The position numbers and the translations under genes are program-made. Shown piece by piece: positions 14,741 through 21,987 of a DNA stretch of 39,149 bases. The stretch is from contig CAJULT010000007.1 of assembly GCA_910587225.1 (NCBI GenBank), positions 1 to 39,149 of the forward strand, read 5' to 3'. Positions within the stretch are counted from its first letter, which is position 1. Every line of letters begins with the position of its first letter. Below the pieces are notes generated by a model. It saw nothing but the letters and a program-made list of their open reading frames with translations, did no database searches and was not told the origin of the DNA. Origin of the DNA: an uncultured Christensenellaceae bacterium. Its GTDB lineage: Bacteria > Bacillota > Clostridia > Christensenellales > UBA1242.

Positions 14741-15670
14741 ATGCAATTTAAACATATACCAGTTTTACTTAACGAGGTGCTAGAAGGACTTGATATAAAG
14801 CCCTCTGGCACCTATGTTGATTGTACGATAGGCGGCGGCGGACACTCTTTGGAAATACTTAAAAGACTGAAAGGTGGCTTTTTGTATGGTTTTGACCGAG
14901 ACCAAAATGCGTTAGACGCAAGCAGTGAACGTTTTAAAGCTTTTGACAACAAAATGCTTATCAAGGACAATTATAAAAATGCAGCATCTCGACTGCGTGA
15001 TTTAGGAGTGAGCGGCGTTGATGGAATTTTACTGGATTTAGGAATTTCATCTCCCCAGATTGACCAAGCGGAAAGGGGGTTTAGCATTCTTCACGATGGC
15101 CCGCTTGATATGCGAATGGACCAAACTCAAATCCTTACTGCCAAAGAGGTGGTAAACGAATATTCTGCCGAAAGCCTAGTAAAAATCTTGTATGAATACG
15201 GAGAAGAACCAAACGCAAGGCAGATAGTCAATAAAATCATAAGTGCAAGAAAAATTAAACCTATTGAAACCACATTTGAGCTTAAAGAAATAATTGAAAG
15301 CGCATTTCCTAAAAAAATTATGTTTAAGAGAGGAAATGTAAGTCAACAAACTTTTCAAGCTATCAGAATAGAAGTTAATGGTGAGCTTGATGGGCTTGGA
15401 GAGTGTTTTAAAGACTTGGTGGGGCTTTTAAAGCCGGGTGGAAGAATTGCAATAATTTCCTTTCATAGTCTTGAAGATAGAATAGTGAAGACTACTCTAA
15501 AAGACCTTGCCACCGATTGTATCTGTCCGCCTAAAACACCGGTGTGTATCTGTGGACATAGGGCAAGTGTGAAGCTAGTTAATCGAAAACCGATTGTTGC
15601 CTCAGAGGAAGAACTCGCTTTAAACAACCGAAGTCGAAGCGCTAAACTAAGGGTAGCGGAAAGGTTATAG
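14741..15670 (+). CDS. rsmH: 16S rRNA (cytosine-1402-N4)-methyltransferase RsmH
   Basis: 309-residue RsmH (MraW), which N4-methylates C1402 of 16S rRNA in the P site. Typical landmarks: HIPVLLNEVLEGL at the N-terminus, SAM loop YVDCTIGGGGHS, GFDRDQNAL, the GILLDLGISSPQID motif, RGFSILHDGPLDMRMD, and IISFHSLEDRIVK. The Cys-rich segment CICPPKTPVCICG is also normal. A TTG frame extends to 14729, but GGAG at 14731-14734 is spaced six bases from ATG 14741, so I start there. It overlaps the end of the CvpA fusion's expression signals and is probably translationally coupled to it. rsmH opens the classical dcw cluster in many Firmicutes, here without an adjacent mraZ. Confidence 0.97.
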   Translation: MQFKHIPVLLNEVLEGLDIKPSGTYVDCTIGGGGHSLEILKRLKGGFLYGFDRDQNALDASSERFKAFDNKMLIKDNYKNAASRLRDLGVSGVDGILLDLGISSPQIDQAERGFSILHDGPLDMRMDQTQILTAKEVVNEYSAESLVKILYEYGEEPNARQIVNKIISARKIKPIETTFELKEIIESAFPKKIMFKRGNVSQQTFQAIRIEVNGELDGLGECFKDLVGLLKPGGRIAIISFHSLEDRIVKTTLKDLATDCICPPKTPVCICGHRASVKLVNRKPIVASEEELALNNRSRSAKLRVAERL

Positions 15671-15701
15671 TAATACTACTTTTAAGGGGTGAATAGAATA
15701 T

Positions 15702-16313
15702 ATGGAGAAACAAACTTTGTTTGCGGAGCGCAAGTTAAAGCCGAAAGAGGTTGAAACAAAGCCGCAGGAAGCGAGTACAGCGAAGAACGAAATTGTTACT
15801 GAAATTCAGCCAAAGCATATTGAAGTAAATGCTTTTTCGTCTACTGCGTTTAAAGAGCCTGAGGTGCAAGAGACCGAAATCCAAGAGCAAACAAAAGAGT
15901 CTTCTCAAATTATTGAAAAACCCAACTATGATTTTATTGAGTCTTTGAGCGCAGAGGAAGAGGCTAAGGTGTACAAGCTTGAAAAGGAGAAAGCAAAACC
16001 TCAGCCAAAGAAAAGGTTAAAAAAGCTTCGCACAGCGCTGTTTAGCCTAGTGATTGCAGTATGTTCAATATGGGGCATTTACAATGTGGCGACTATTACC
16101 ACACTTAATAATTCGATAGCTTCACTTACTGCAACGTACGAACTTAACCTTGCAAACTACCTTTTTAAACTTGGCACACTTGACGCGGCAAGCAATTATA
16201 ACGACCTTTTTGAAACCTACCCAGTGGAACAGGTTCCGCCTGCCCAGGTTGCAAAAAGCTCGAATTGGTTTGACCGAATTTGTAATTTCATAGCGGGGAT
16301 ATTTGGAGGCTGA
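15702..16313 (+). CDS. FtsL-like division protein (positional)
   Basis: 203-residue bitopic protein located exactly where ftsL sits, between rsmH and the division PBP. The cytoplasmic N-terminus of about 110 residues is unusually long, Glu/Lys/Gln-rich and of low complexity. One membrane helix (about 111-131: TALFSLVIAVCSIWGIYNVA) follows a basic KKRLKKLR patch. The external part is short (about 70 residues), with TTLNNSIASLTATYELNLAN as a possible coiled coil and a hydrophobic C-terminal IAGIFGG. FtsL diverges too fast to confirm by eye, so the role in recruiting FtsI/FtsW is inferred from position and topology. The stop overlaps the ribosome site of the next gene. Confidence 0.75.
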   Translation: MEKQTLFAERKLKPKEVETKPQEASTAKNEIVTEIQPKHIEVNAFSSTAFKEPEVQETEIQEQTKESSQIIEKPNYDFIESLSAEEEAKVYKLEKEKAKPQPKKRLKKLRTALFSLVIAVCSIWGIYNVATITTLNNSIASLTATYELNLANYLFKLGTLDAASNYNDLFETYPVEQVPPAQVAKSSNWFDRICNFIAGIFGG

Positions 16314-16314
16314 T

Positions 16315-18213
16315 TTGCTTACACCTTATTCCCTTCATTCTTTTAGAAAAAGGATATCAGCATGCATTATGGTGATATCCTTTCTTTTTTGCGCGCTTGG
16401 CGTGCGCCTTTTTGTAATTCAAATTATAAATGGAGAAAGCTTGCAAGCTAAAGCCACAGACCAGTGGACGCGTGACCTTGCGATAGTAGCGCCGCGCGGT
16501 GAAATCTATGATGCGACGGGGGCTTCACTTGCTGTAAGTTATACAACTTACAATGTATTTGTCCGTTCGCGTGAGGTGGAAGATGCCGCCGCTACCGCAA
16601 AAATTCTTGCTGACGCATTAGATTTGACTTTTTCCAAAGTGTATGACAAGGTGCGAAACAAAAGCGTCAGCGAAAACCTTATAAAGTTGCAGGTGGAAGG
16701 TGAGGTTGCTGAAAAGATATACCGCTGTAATATCAAAGGAGTGTACCTTGCAGAAAATGTGGCTAGATACTATCCTTATGGAAACCTTGCAAGTCAGGTG
16801 CTAGGCTTTACCAGTATCGACAATGAGGGGCAAAGTGGTGTCGAAGCCTATTTTAATAAATATCTTTTAGGTGAGGACGGGTGCAGTTTTGTTCAAGCTG
16901 ACCTGCAAGGTAAGGAGATTGGCGGTTCGCTGCGATACTATGTCGGGGCAACAAGCGGAGATTCTCTCACTCTTACGCTAAACTCAAAAATTCAACTTAT
17001 AGTAGAACAGACGCTAGAAAAAATCATGATTGAACAGAAAGCAAAAGCCGTTTCTGCCCTTATGGTGAAGCCAAAAACGGGAGAGATTGTTGCCCTTTCT
17101 TCTAAACCAAGCTTTGATCTTAACGAAGTGCCAAGAGATGATCTAACCGCTCTTTTTGAGCAGTCAAAAGTTAAGCCTGTGACTGATGTATACGAGCCGG
17201 GGTCAACCTTTAAAATTCTAACGGTGGCAGCTGCGCTTGAAGAAGGACTTACAAACTTTGAAGACAGATTTTATTGTCCGGGATTTAGAATTATTGACGG
17301 TGTGAGGATTAAGTGCTGGCGTTCTATCGGGCATGGAAGCCAAAACTTGATTGAAGCCTTCCAAAACTCCTGCAACTGCTGTTTCATGGATCTCGCGCTT
17401 AGGCTTGGTGTAGACAAATTTTATAGTTATATGGAAAAGTTCGGGCTTGGCAAGACAACAGGAGTGACTATAACAGGGGAAAGTAAAGGCATTTTAATGG
17501 CTAAGAAGCTTGTTAAAAATGTGGATTTGGCGAGAATGGGCTTCGGGCATGCGGTAGCTGTCACTCCAATACAACTTTTAAGTGCGGTTTCAAGTATAAC
17601 AAATGGCGGCAGCCTCTTTACGCCATATATAGTTTCACAAATTTGTGATTGCGAGGGGAAAGTAGTTTCTCAGACGCAGCCTGTTAAAAAAGCGAATGTT
17701 CTATCACCGTCGACCTCTCAAATGGTAAATACCTTACTTGAAAAGGCGACTAACAAGCTTGAACCTTACACCTTTGTTGAGGGCTATAATGTGGGCGGCA
17801 AGACGGGAACGGCGCAAAAATATAAGGAAACCGGTGGAATAGACCAAGGAAAATATATTTCGAGTTTTATAGGTTCATACCCAGCTAGCGACCCCGAATA
17901 TCTACTTTTATTGCTGGTAGATGAGCCAGGTGCTGGCGCATATTATGGTAGCGTGGTGGCAGCGCCTTATGGAAAGGAAATTTATAGCGGGCTATTTGAA
18001 TACTTAGGCGCGAAGAAAGAAAGTGAAGAGACGGAAATTGAATATGTAACAATGCCTGATCTAGTTGGCAAGAGTATGTCAGAAGCGGTCGAGATTTTGA
18101 AAACTTTAAAACTTTTCTATGAGCTTGACGGCTCAGGCGAGTATATCAAAGAGCAACTTCCGCCGCAAGGCACAAAAGTGGAAGAGGGAACGACAATCTT
18201 GTTAATTACCTGA
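16315..18213 (+). CDS. Class B penicillin-binding protein (FtsI/SpoVD type) with one PASTA domain
   Basis: 632-residue transpeptidase that cross-links septal or spore peptidoglycan. The membrane anchor is about residues 14-36 (ACIMVISFLFCALGVRLFVI). A dimerisation domain begins with APRGEIYDATG. The transpeptidase motifs are STFK (Ser297, Lys300), SCN (starting at Ser352) and KTG (496-498, GGKTGTAQ). A single PASTA domain ends the protein (VTMPDLVGKSMSEAVEIL). FtsI and SpoVD are not separable by eye. The frame opens at TTG 16303, but GGAGG (16305-16309) with five-base spacing fits TTG 16315, immediately after the TGA of the FtsL-like gene. mraY, murD and ftsW do not follow, so the dcw cluster is cut here. 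Confidence 0.93.
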   Translation: MLTPYSLHSFRKRISACIMVISFLFCALGVRLFVIQIINGESLQAKATDQWTRDLAIVAPRGEIYDATGASLAVSYTTYNVFVRSREVEDAAATAKILADALDLTFSKVYDKVRNKSVSENLIKLQVEGEVAEKIYRCNIKGVYLAENVARYYPYGNLASQVLGFTSIDNEGQSGVEAYFNKYLLGEDGCSFVQADLQGKEIGGSLRYYVGATSGDSLTLTLNSKIQLIVEQTLEKIMIEQKAKAVSALMVKPKTGEIVALSSKPSFDLNEVPRDDLTALFEQSKVKPVTDVYEPGSTFKILTVAAALEEGLTNFEDRFYCPGFRIIDGVRIKCWRSIGHGSQNLIEAFQNSCNCCFMDLALRLGVDKFYSYMEKFGLGKTTGVTITGESKGILMAKKLVKNVDLARMGFGHAVAVTPIQLLSAVSSITNGGSLFTPYIVSQICDCEGKVVSQTQPVKKANVLSPSTSQMVNTLLEKATNKLEPYTFVEGYNVGGKTGTAQKYKETGGIDQGKYISSFIGSYPASDPEYLLLLLVDEPGAGAYYGSVVAAPYGKEIYSGLFEYLGAKKESEETEIEYVTMPDLVGKSMSEAVEILKTLKLFYELDGSGEYIKEQLPPQGTKVEEGTTILLIT

Positions 18214-18219
18214 TTTTGT

Positions 18220-18248
18220 TTGTAAAATCCTTAAAAATTGATTAAAAT
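18220..18248 (+). promoter_or_regulatory. Promoter giving a probably leaderless transcript
   Basis: TTGTAA (18220-18225), 17 bases, TAAAAT (18243-18248), then only six bases to the ATG at 18255, with no Shine-Dalgarno. The geometry equals that at 8997-9009. Confidence 0.5.
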
Positions 18249-18254
18249 ATAGGT

Positions 18255-18959
18255 ATGACTACAATAATTATCATAGTTTTGTGCGTGTCGTTAGGACTTC
18301 TTATCTGCTTAGGGCTTGCAATTGCAAACTTTGCAGGTGAAAATTTCTATGATAAATATATGGCTCTTGATAAAGAAGATAGTAAGTCAGAATTGACTTC
18401 GCTTGGATTTTTCCAAATGATAAACAAGATTTACTTTAATGAAAAGTTGCGACTTGGCGGAGGTGTGAAAGAGGGCGGTGACGCATACGCAAAAGGTATA
18501 CTGTTTTTGTCAGAACGGACAATGACCTCTTCTTCCCTCGCGTCGCTAGCAATTGTCGCACATGAACTTGGGCATGCTAAACAAGACCAAGATTCAAATA
18601 AACTCAAAAAGATAAATACTCTTCGCCGAGCAGGACGAGTTGTTGGCTATTTACTATTCCCGTTCGCGATTGCCGCAGTACTTCTGCTTGTATTTGGGCA
18701 AGCCGTTTTAGGTTATGCTTTTGCCGGAGGTGCGCTGCTAATATTTTTACTAGCCATAATAATTAAAGCGGCGTCTATTAGCATTGAAAAAGAGGCATCT
18801 AAAAACGCTATTGTATTTTTAAAGGAGGCGCTGGCAGAAGACGAGATTAAAAAATGCAAGCAGTTTCTAGATGATGCAAAACTGACCTATTGGGCAGACA
18901 TGTTTAGAGCAATACTTGGCTGGACAATGCTTACAAGAAAAGGAAAACTTTTTAGATAG
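18255..18959 (+). CDS. YugP-like membrane zinc metallopeptidase (divergent copy)
   Basis: 234-residue paralogue of the following gene. It has an N-terminal membrane helix (about 3-26), the zinc motif VAHELGHAKQD (HELGH), two hydrophobic helices (about 131-173) and a later ISIEKEASKNA that aligns with the third zinc-ligand region of the partner (LPVELDASNRA). It belongs to the Zn_peptidase_2 (YugP) type of small membrane proteases. Unlike the partner, the usual DHYDP segment before the zinc motif is replaced by GGGVKEGGDAYAKGILFLS, so it is a divergent member. Substrates of the family are not established. No ribosome site is visible, and the close -10 box suggests a leaderless message. Confidence 0.82.
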   Translation: MTTIIIIVLCVSLGLLICLGLAIANFAGENFYDKYMALDKEDSKSELTSLGFFQMINKIYFNEKLRLGGGVKEGGDAYAKGILFLSERTMTSSSLASLAIVAHELGHAKQDQDSNKLKKINTLRRAGRVVGYLLFPFAIAAVLLLVFGQAVLGYAFAGGALLIFLLAIIIKAASISIEKEASKNAIVFLKEALAEDEIKKCKQFLDDAKLTYWADMFRAILGWTMLTRKGKLFR

Positions 18960-18968
18960 GGAGGCTGT

Positions 18969-19685
18969 ATGGATTATATAGGTTACATTTGCGCAGGGGC
19001 GCTGTTAATCGTAGCAATTATTGTCGCACTTGTTGCACAGATAAAGGTTGAAAGTACCTATTCAACTTATAGTAAGGTCGCAGGAAAGTCAGGGCTAACA
19101 GGTGCGCAGCTTGCTCAAAAAATTACTGAAGCAGCAGGAGTGGATGTTGCAATTAACAAAATAAACGGAAAGCTTACCGACCATTACGATCCAACGAATA
19201 AAGTCTTAAATTTGTCAGCTTCAAACTATGACGGCACGTCAGTTGCAGCGCTTGGCGTAGTGGCTCACGAATGCGGGCACTGTTTGCAGGATGCGAAAGG
19301 GTATAGTCTTTTTAAAGTACGTCAAGGAGTAGTAAAAACCACCAACTTTTTATCTAAACTTTTGATGCCGCTTTTGATTGTTGGGCTTATTCTTGACCTA
19401 ATGTATATTGGCGGTGTGACAGGCATGGTATTTATCTGGGTTGCGGTTGGGTTTTATGCGCTATCAGTGCTAGCCAATCTCGCCACGCTTCCAGTTGAAC
19501 TTGATGCGTCAAATAGAGCGCTGAAAATGCTGAAAGGTTTTGAAGTGATGGACAGCGTTGAATTAAAACAGACAAAACAGGTGCTTTCTGCTGCAGCACT
19601 TACCTACCTTGCAGCACTACTAGTTTCGCTTGGCTATTTCTTAAGATTTCTATTTCTCGCCTTGTCACTTTCAAAAGATAGATAA
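18969..19685 (+). CDS. YugP-like membrane zinc metallopeptidase
   Basis: 238-residue canonical YugP-type peptidase. It has an N-terminal membrane helix (about 4-24) and the family segment GLTGAQLAQKI with DHYDPTNKVLNLS. The zinc-binding VVAHECGHCLQDAKGY (HECGH) follows, then a pair of hydrophobic helices, the third-ligand region LPVELDASNRAL, and a C-terminal hydrophobic helix. Position 9 bases after the first copy, with GGGAGG before the ATG, shows that both are made from one transcript. The pair may act as a hetero-oligomer or on distinct substrates, which is inference. A terminator follows directly. Confidence 0.9.
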   Translation: MDYIGYICAGALLIVAIIVALVAQIKVESTYSTYSKVAGKSGLTGAQLAQKITEAAGVDVAINKINGKLTDHYDPTNKVLNLSASNYDGTSVAALGVVAHECGHCLQDAKGYSLFKVRQGVVKTTNFLSKLLMPLLIVGLILDLMYIGGVTGMVFIWVAVGFYALSVLANLATLPVELDASNRALKMLKGFEVMDSVELKQTKQVLSAAALTYLAALLVSLGYFLRFLFLALSLSKDR

Positions 19686-19713
19686 AAAACACGCAATTTT
19701 GCGTGTTTTTTTA
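19684..19713. terminator. Intrinsic terminator
   Basis: AAAAACACGCA / TGCGTGTTTTTTT with a short AT loop, between the convergent YugP pair and glyS. The flanking A and T tracts could serve both strands. Confidence 0.85.
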
Positions 19714-19723
19714 CTTATTACAA

Positions 19724-21094
19724 TTAAAATTTAATTTTTTCGTTGATGTAGTTCGCAACCTCGTCTATCTTAATGCGGATTTGGTTCATGCTGTCGCGCT
19801 CGCGAAGAGTTACCATGCCGTCTTCAAGAGTGTCAAAGTCAACGGTTAGGCAGAATGGCGTACCGATTTCGTCTTGGCGGCGATAGCGTTTGCCGATTGA
19901 GCCTGCCTCGTCATAACTGCACATAAATTCTTTTGCGAGAGCAGAGTAAATTTCGGTAGCTTTTTCGCTCAAATTCTTTTGAAGTGGAAGAATAGCAAGT
20001 TTGTAAGGTGCGATTGCTGGATGCAGGTGCATTACAACGCGGGTATCGCCTCCTTCCAAAGTTTCTTCGTCATAAGCTTCGCAAAGTGCGGCAAGTGTAA
20101 GTCTGCCAACACCTATCGAGTATTCAACAACGGTTGGGAGATATTTTTCGTTTGTTACAGGATCGGTGTAGAGCATGCTTTTACCACTAAATTCTTGGTG
20201 ACGACTTAAATCCCAAGTTGAGCGGTGGTGAACGCCGTTAAGCTCTTCCCAGCCGACTGGGAATTTGTATTGTATGTCGCAGGCTGCTTTTGCATAGAAG
20301 GCAAGTTTTTCATGGTCGTGGAAACGAAGTTTGTCTGCCTTTAAGCCGATATCTTCTGCAAATTGCCATGCGCGCTTTTTAGTTTCTTCATAAATGCGGA
20401 GTGCGTCCTCATCTTTGCAGAAGGTTTGAAGTTCCATTTGTTCAAACTCGATAGTTCTGAAAAGGAAGTTTCCCGGTGTGATTTCATTTCTAAAAGACTT
20501 TCCTATTTGTGCGATTGCAAACGGAACTTTTGCGCGGGCGGTGCGTTGAACATTTAAAAAGTTCACATATTCGCCTTGACAGGTTTCAGGACGGAGGTAA
20601 ACCACATCCTTTTCGCCTTCTACTGTGCCGCGTGACGTTTCAAACATAAGCTTGAATTGTCTGATAGGTGTCCAGTTGAAATTGCCGCAGTGAGGGCATT
20701 TGATTTTATTTTCTGCTATGTATGCTTCCATTTGCTCGGTTGTCATGCCTTCAGCTTCCGTTTCGCCGTGAGAGTGTTCTTCAATGAGGTTGTCTGCGCG
20801 AAAACGCTGTTTGCAGGACTTGCAATCCATTTTAGGATCGCTAAACCCTTGCGCATGCCCGCTGGCTTCCCAAGTTCTTGGATTCATCAGTATTGACGCG
20901 TCAACGCCGTAAGCATTTGGGCTTTCCTGAACGAAGCGTTTCCACCATGCCTTTTTAATATTGTTTTCAAGCTCAACACCTACTGGACCAAAGTCCCATG
21001 TATTTGCAAATCCGCCATAAATTTCACTGCCCGGAAATACAAATCCGCGTGTTTTGCAAAGAGTTACGATTTTGTCTAAGTTTTTAAGTTCCAT
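19724..21094 (-). CDS. glyS: Glycyl-tRNA synthetase, single-chain (dimeric) type
   Basis: 456-residue class II aminoacyl-tRNA synthetase of the alpha2 GlyRS type, charging tRNA-Gly. It begins with LDKIVTLCKTRGFVFPGSEI and GGFANTWDFGPVGVELENNI, typical of this family. A zinc-ribbon pair (CKSCKQRF; KCPHCGNF) lies in the insertion. Class II motif 2 is visible as AQIGKSFRNEITPGNFLFRT, and motif 3 as SIGVGRLTLAAL. The C-terminal anticodon-binding domain starts near HPAIAPYKLAILPL and includes SIGKRYRRQDEIGTPFCLTV. AAGGAG precedes the ATG. Expression is controlled by the T-box leader at 21095-21266. This is not the two-subunit glyQ/glyS form. Confidence 0.97.
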   Translation of the reverse strand: MELKNLDKIVTLCKTRGFVFPGSEIYGGFANTWDFGPVGVELENNIKKAWWKRFVQESPNAYGVDASILMNPRTWEASGHAQGFSDPKMDCKSCKQRFRADNLIEEHSHGETEAEGMTTEQMEAYIAENKIKCPHCGNFNWTPIRQFKLMFETSRGTVEGEKDVVYLRPETCQGEYVNFLNVQRTARAKVPFAIAQIGKSFRNEITPGNFLFRTIEFEQMELQTFCKDEDALRIYEETKKRAWQFAEDIGLKADKLRFHDHEKLAFYAKAACDIQYKFPVGWEELNGVHHRSTWDLSRHQEFSGKSMLYTDPVTNEKYLPTVVEYSIGVGRLTLAALCEAYDEETLEGGDTRVVMHLHPAIAPYKLAILPLQKNLSEKATEIYSALAKEFMCSYDEAGSIGKRYRRQDEIGTPFCLTVDFDTLEDGMVTLRERDSMNQIRIKIDEVANYINEKIKF

Positions 21095-21266
21095 ATTCTT
21101 TCTCCTTTTATTTGGGGTAAAATAAAGCGCCCCTCCGCTTTAATGCCAAGGGGCGACCATTTTGACCGCTGTTCCACCCAAGTTCGCGGAAAAAATCCGC
21201 CTTCATTTAGCCAGTTACGCCGACCTCGCGTTAAACTCGGGAGTTGCCAATTCCGTCATCATTTAT
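21095..21266 (-). promoter_or_regulatory. T-box riboswitch leader of glyS
   Basis: The minus strand contains GGGTGGAACAGCGGTC (21179-21164), the conserved T-box that pairs with the NCCA end of uncharged tRNA. It is followed by a terminator, AGGGGCG-type arms at 21155-21149 and 21134-21128, with CTTTATTTT (21127 onward). Upstream is a stem-III-like hairpin GCGGA-TTTTT-TCCGC. Only about 85 nt separate the expected start (about 21266) from the T-box, which suits the compact glycine T-boxes that lack stem II. GGC triplets that could be the specifier are present, but I could not fold Stem I with certainty. Known mechanism: uncharged tRNA-Gly stabilises the antiterminator and lets glyS be transcribed. 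Confidence 0.88.
21117..21155 (-). terminator. T-box regulated terminator
   Basis: CGCCCCT / AGGGGCG arms (21155-21149 with 21134-21128 in plus coordinates), followed on the minus strand by a T-rich CTTTATTTT. It is mutually exclusive with the T-box antiterminator. Confidence 0.8.
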
Positions 21267-21272
21267 GGTCAT

Positions 21273-21301
21273 ATTATATGAAATATATTTCTTTTTGTCA
21301 A
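21273..21301 (-). promoter_or_regulatory. Consensus promoter of glyS
   Basis: Minus strand TTGACA (21301-21296), 17-base spacer, TATAAT (21278-21273): a perfect sigma-A type promoter placing the start near 21266. Confidence 0.85.
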
Positions 21302-21337
21302 TAATTTCGCACTCGAAACAAAAAATAGTTTCTATGT

Positions 21338-21367
21338 TTGACAATTCGTGACAAGATTTGCTATTCT
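21338..21367 (+). promoter_or_regulatory. Promoter of the 21384 gene
   Basis: TTGACA (21338-21343), 18 bases, TATTCT (21362-21367), then GAGG and ATG 21384. It is divergent from the glyS promoter. Confidence 0.65.
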
Positions 21368-21383
21368 AAAAGTCGAGGTAAAA

Positions 21384-21959
21384 ATGATAACCAAAATACT
21401 TTATTCTCTTAATGATAACCAAAATATTAAGCTTGATTTTGAAGAGGTTGATATTAATGGCGCGGATGATATTAAAAGCGTCTTAGAAGATGTATCTGAC
21501 GGGCGGCTTTTAATTGCGGAAAAGGTGACGCCTGTTCGTGCAAGATTAGCACGCGAAGGTGAGTATATTGATACTAGACCGAGAGTGCGCGTTGACGGAA
21601 AAGTTTATACATTTATGGAAACCAAACAGCGAGTTGAAAAATGTGAAGAAGAGTGTGACTCCATGATAGTTTGGGATGCAAATGATGAGCAGTATCTTAT
21701 TGATGGGGAGAAGTTTTCTAAAAAGTATAAAAAACTGCAAGGAAATTTGTATATGCCGATTAGGAAACCTAAAAAGTTTGTGCTTCTTACCAAAAATATT
21801 TGTTTCAGAGCGGCATGGGGCGAAACCATGTTTGCGCCGAAAGGATGTTATTTATGCGTGGAATATATAAATTCAAAAGATGTTTATTCAAAAACCAATG
21901 TGGCGTTTGAGTCAACTTATGCTATTGTAAAGGAAGAAGAAACTTTAAACAATTTATAA
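21384..21959 (+). CDS. Hypothetical protein, 191 aa (possible PGDYG-like domain)
   Basis: Soluble protein without TM or signal peptide. An N-terminal beta-rich part (ITKILYSLNDNQNIKLDFEEV; PRVRVDGKVYTFMETK) is followed by a C-terminal segment RAAWGETMFAPKGCYLCVEY...DVYSKTNVAFESTYAIV. The order (an aromatic, a Gly-aromatic pair, then a Phe-Glu-x-Thr-Tyr end) faintly resembles PGDYG-type domains of phage and bacterial proteins; this is a weak guess. The TTG/ATG frame opens at 21348, but GAGG (21375-21378) fits ATG 21384, and the longer start falls within the promoter. A strong terminator follows at once. Monocistronic, unrelated to its neighbours as far as visible. Confidence 0.72.
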   Translation: MITKILYSLNDNQNIKLDFEEVDINGADDIKSVLEDVSDGRLLIAEKVTPVRARLAREGEYIDTRPRVRVDGKVYTFMETKQRVEKCEEECDSMIVWDANDEQYLIDGEKFSKKYKKLQGNLYMPIRKPKKFVLLTKNICFRAAWGETMFAPKGCYLCVEYINSKDVYSKTNVAFESTYAIVKEEETLNNL

Positions 21960-21985
21960 AAAAGAGGCGGTTGCCTCTTTTTTAA
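21957..21985. terminator. Bidirectional terminator
   Basis: AAAAAAGAGGC / GCCTCTTTTTT with loop GGTT, between the convergent 191-aa gene and the ABC-F gene. Both flanks are homopolymeric. Confidence 0.88.
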
Positions 21986-21987
21986 TT

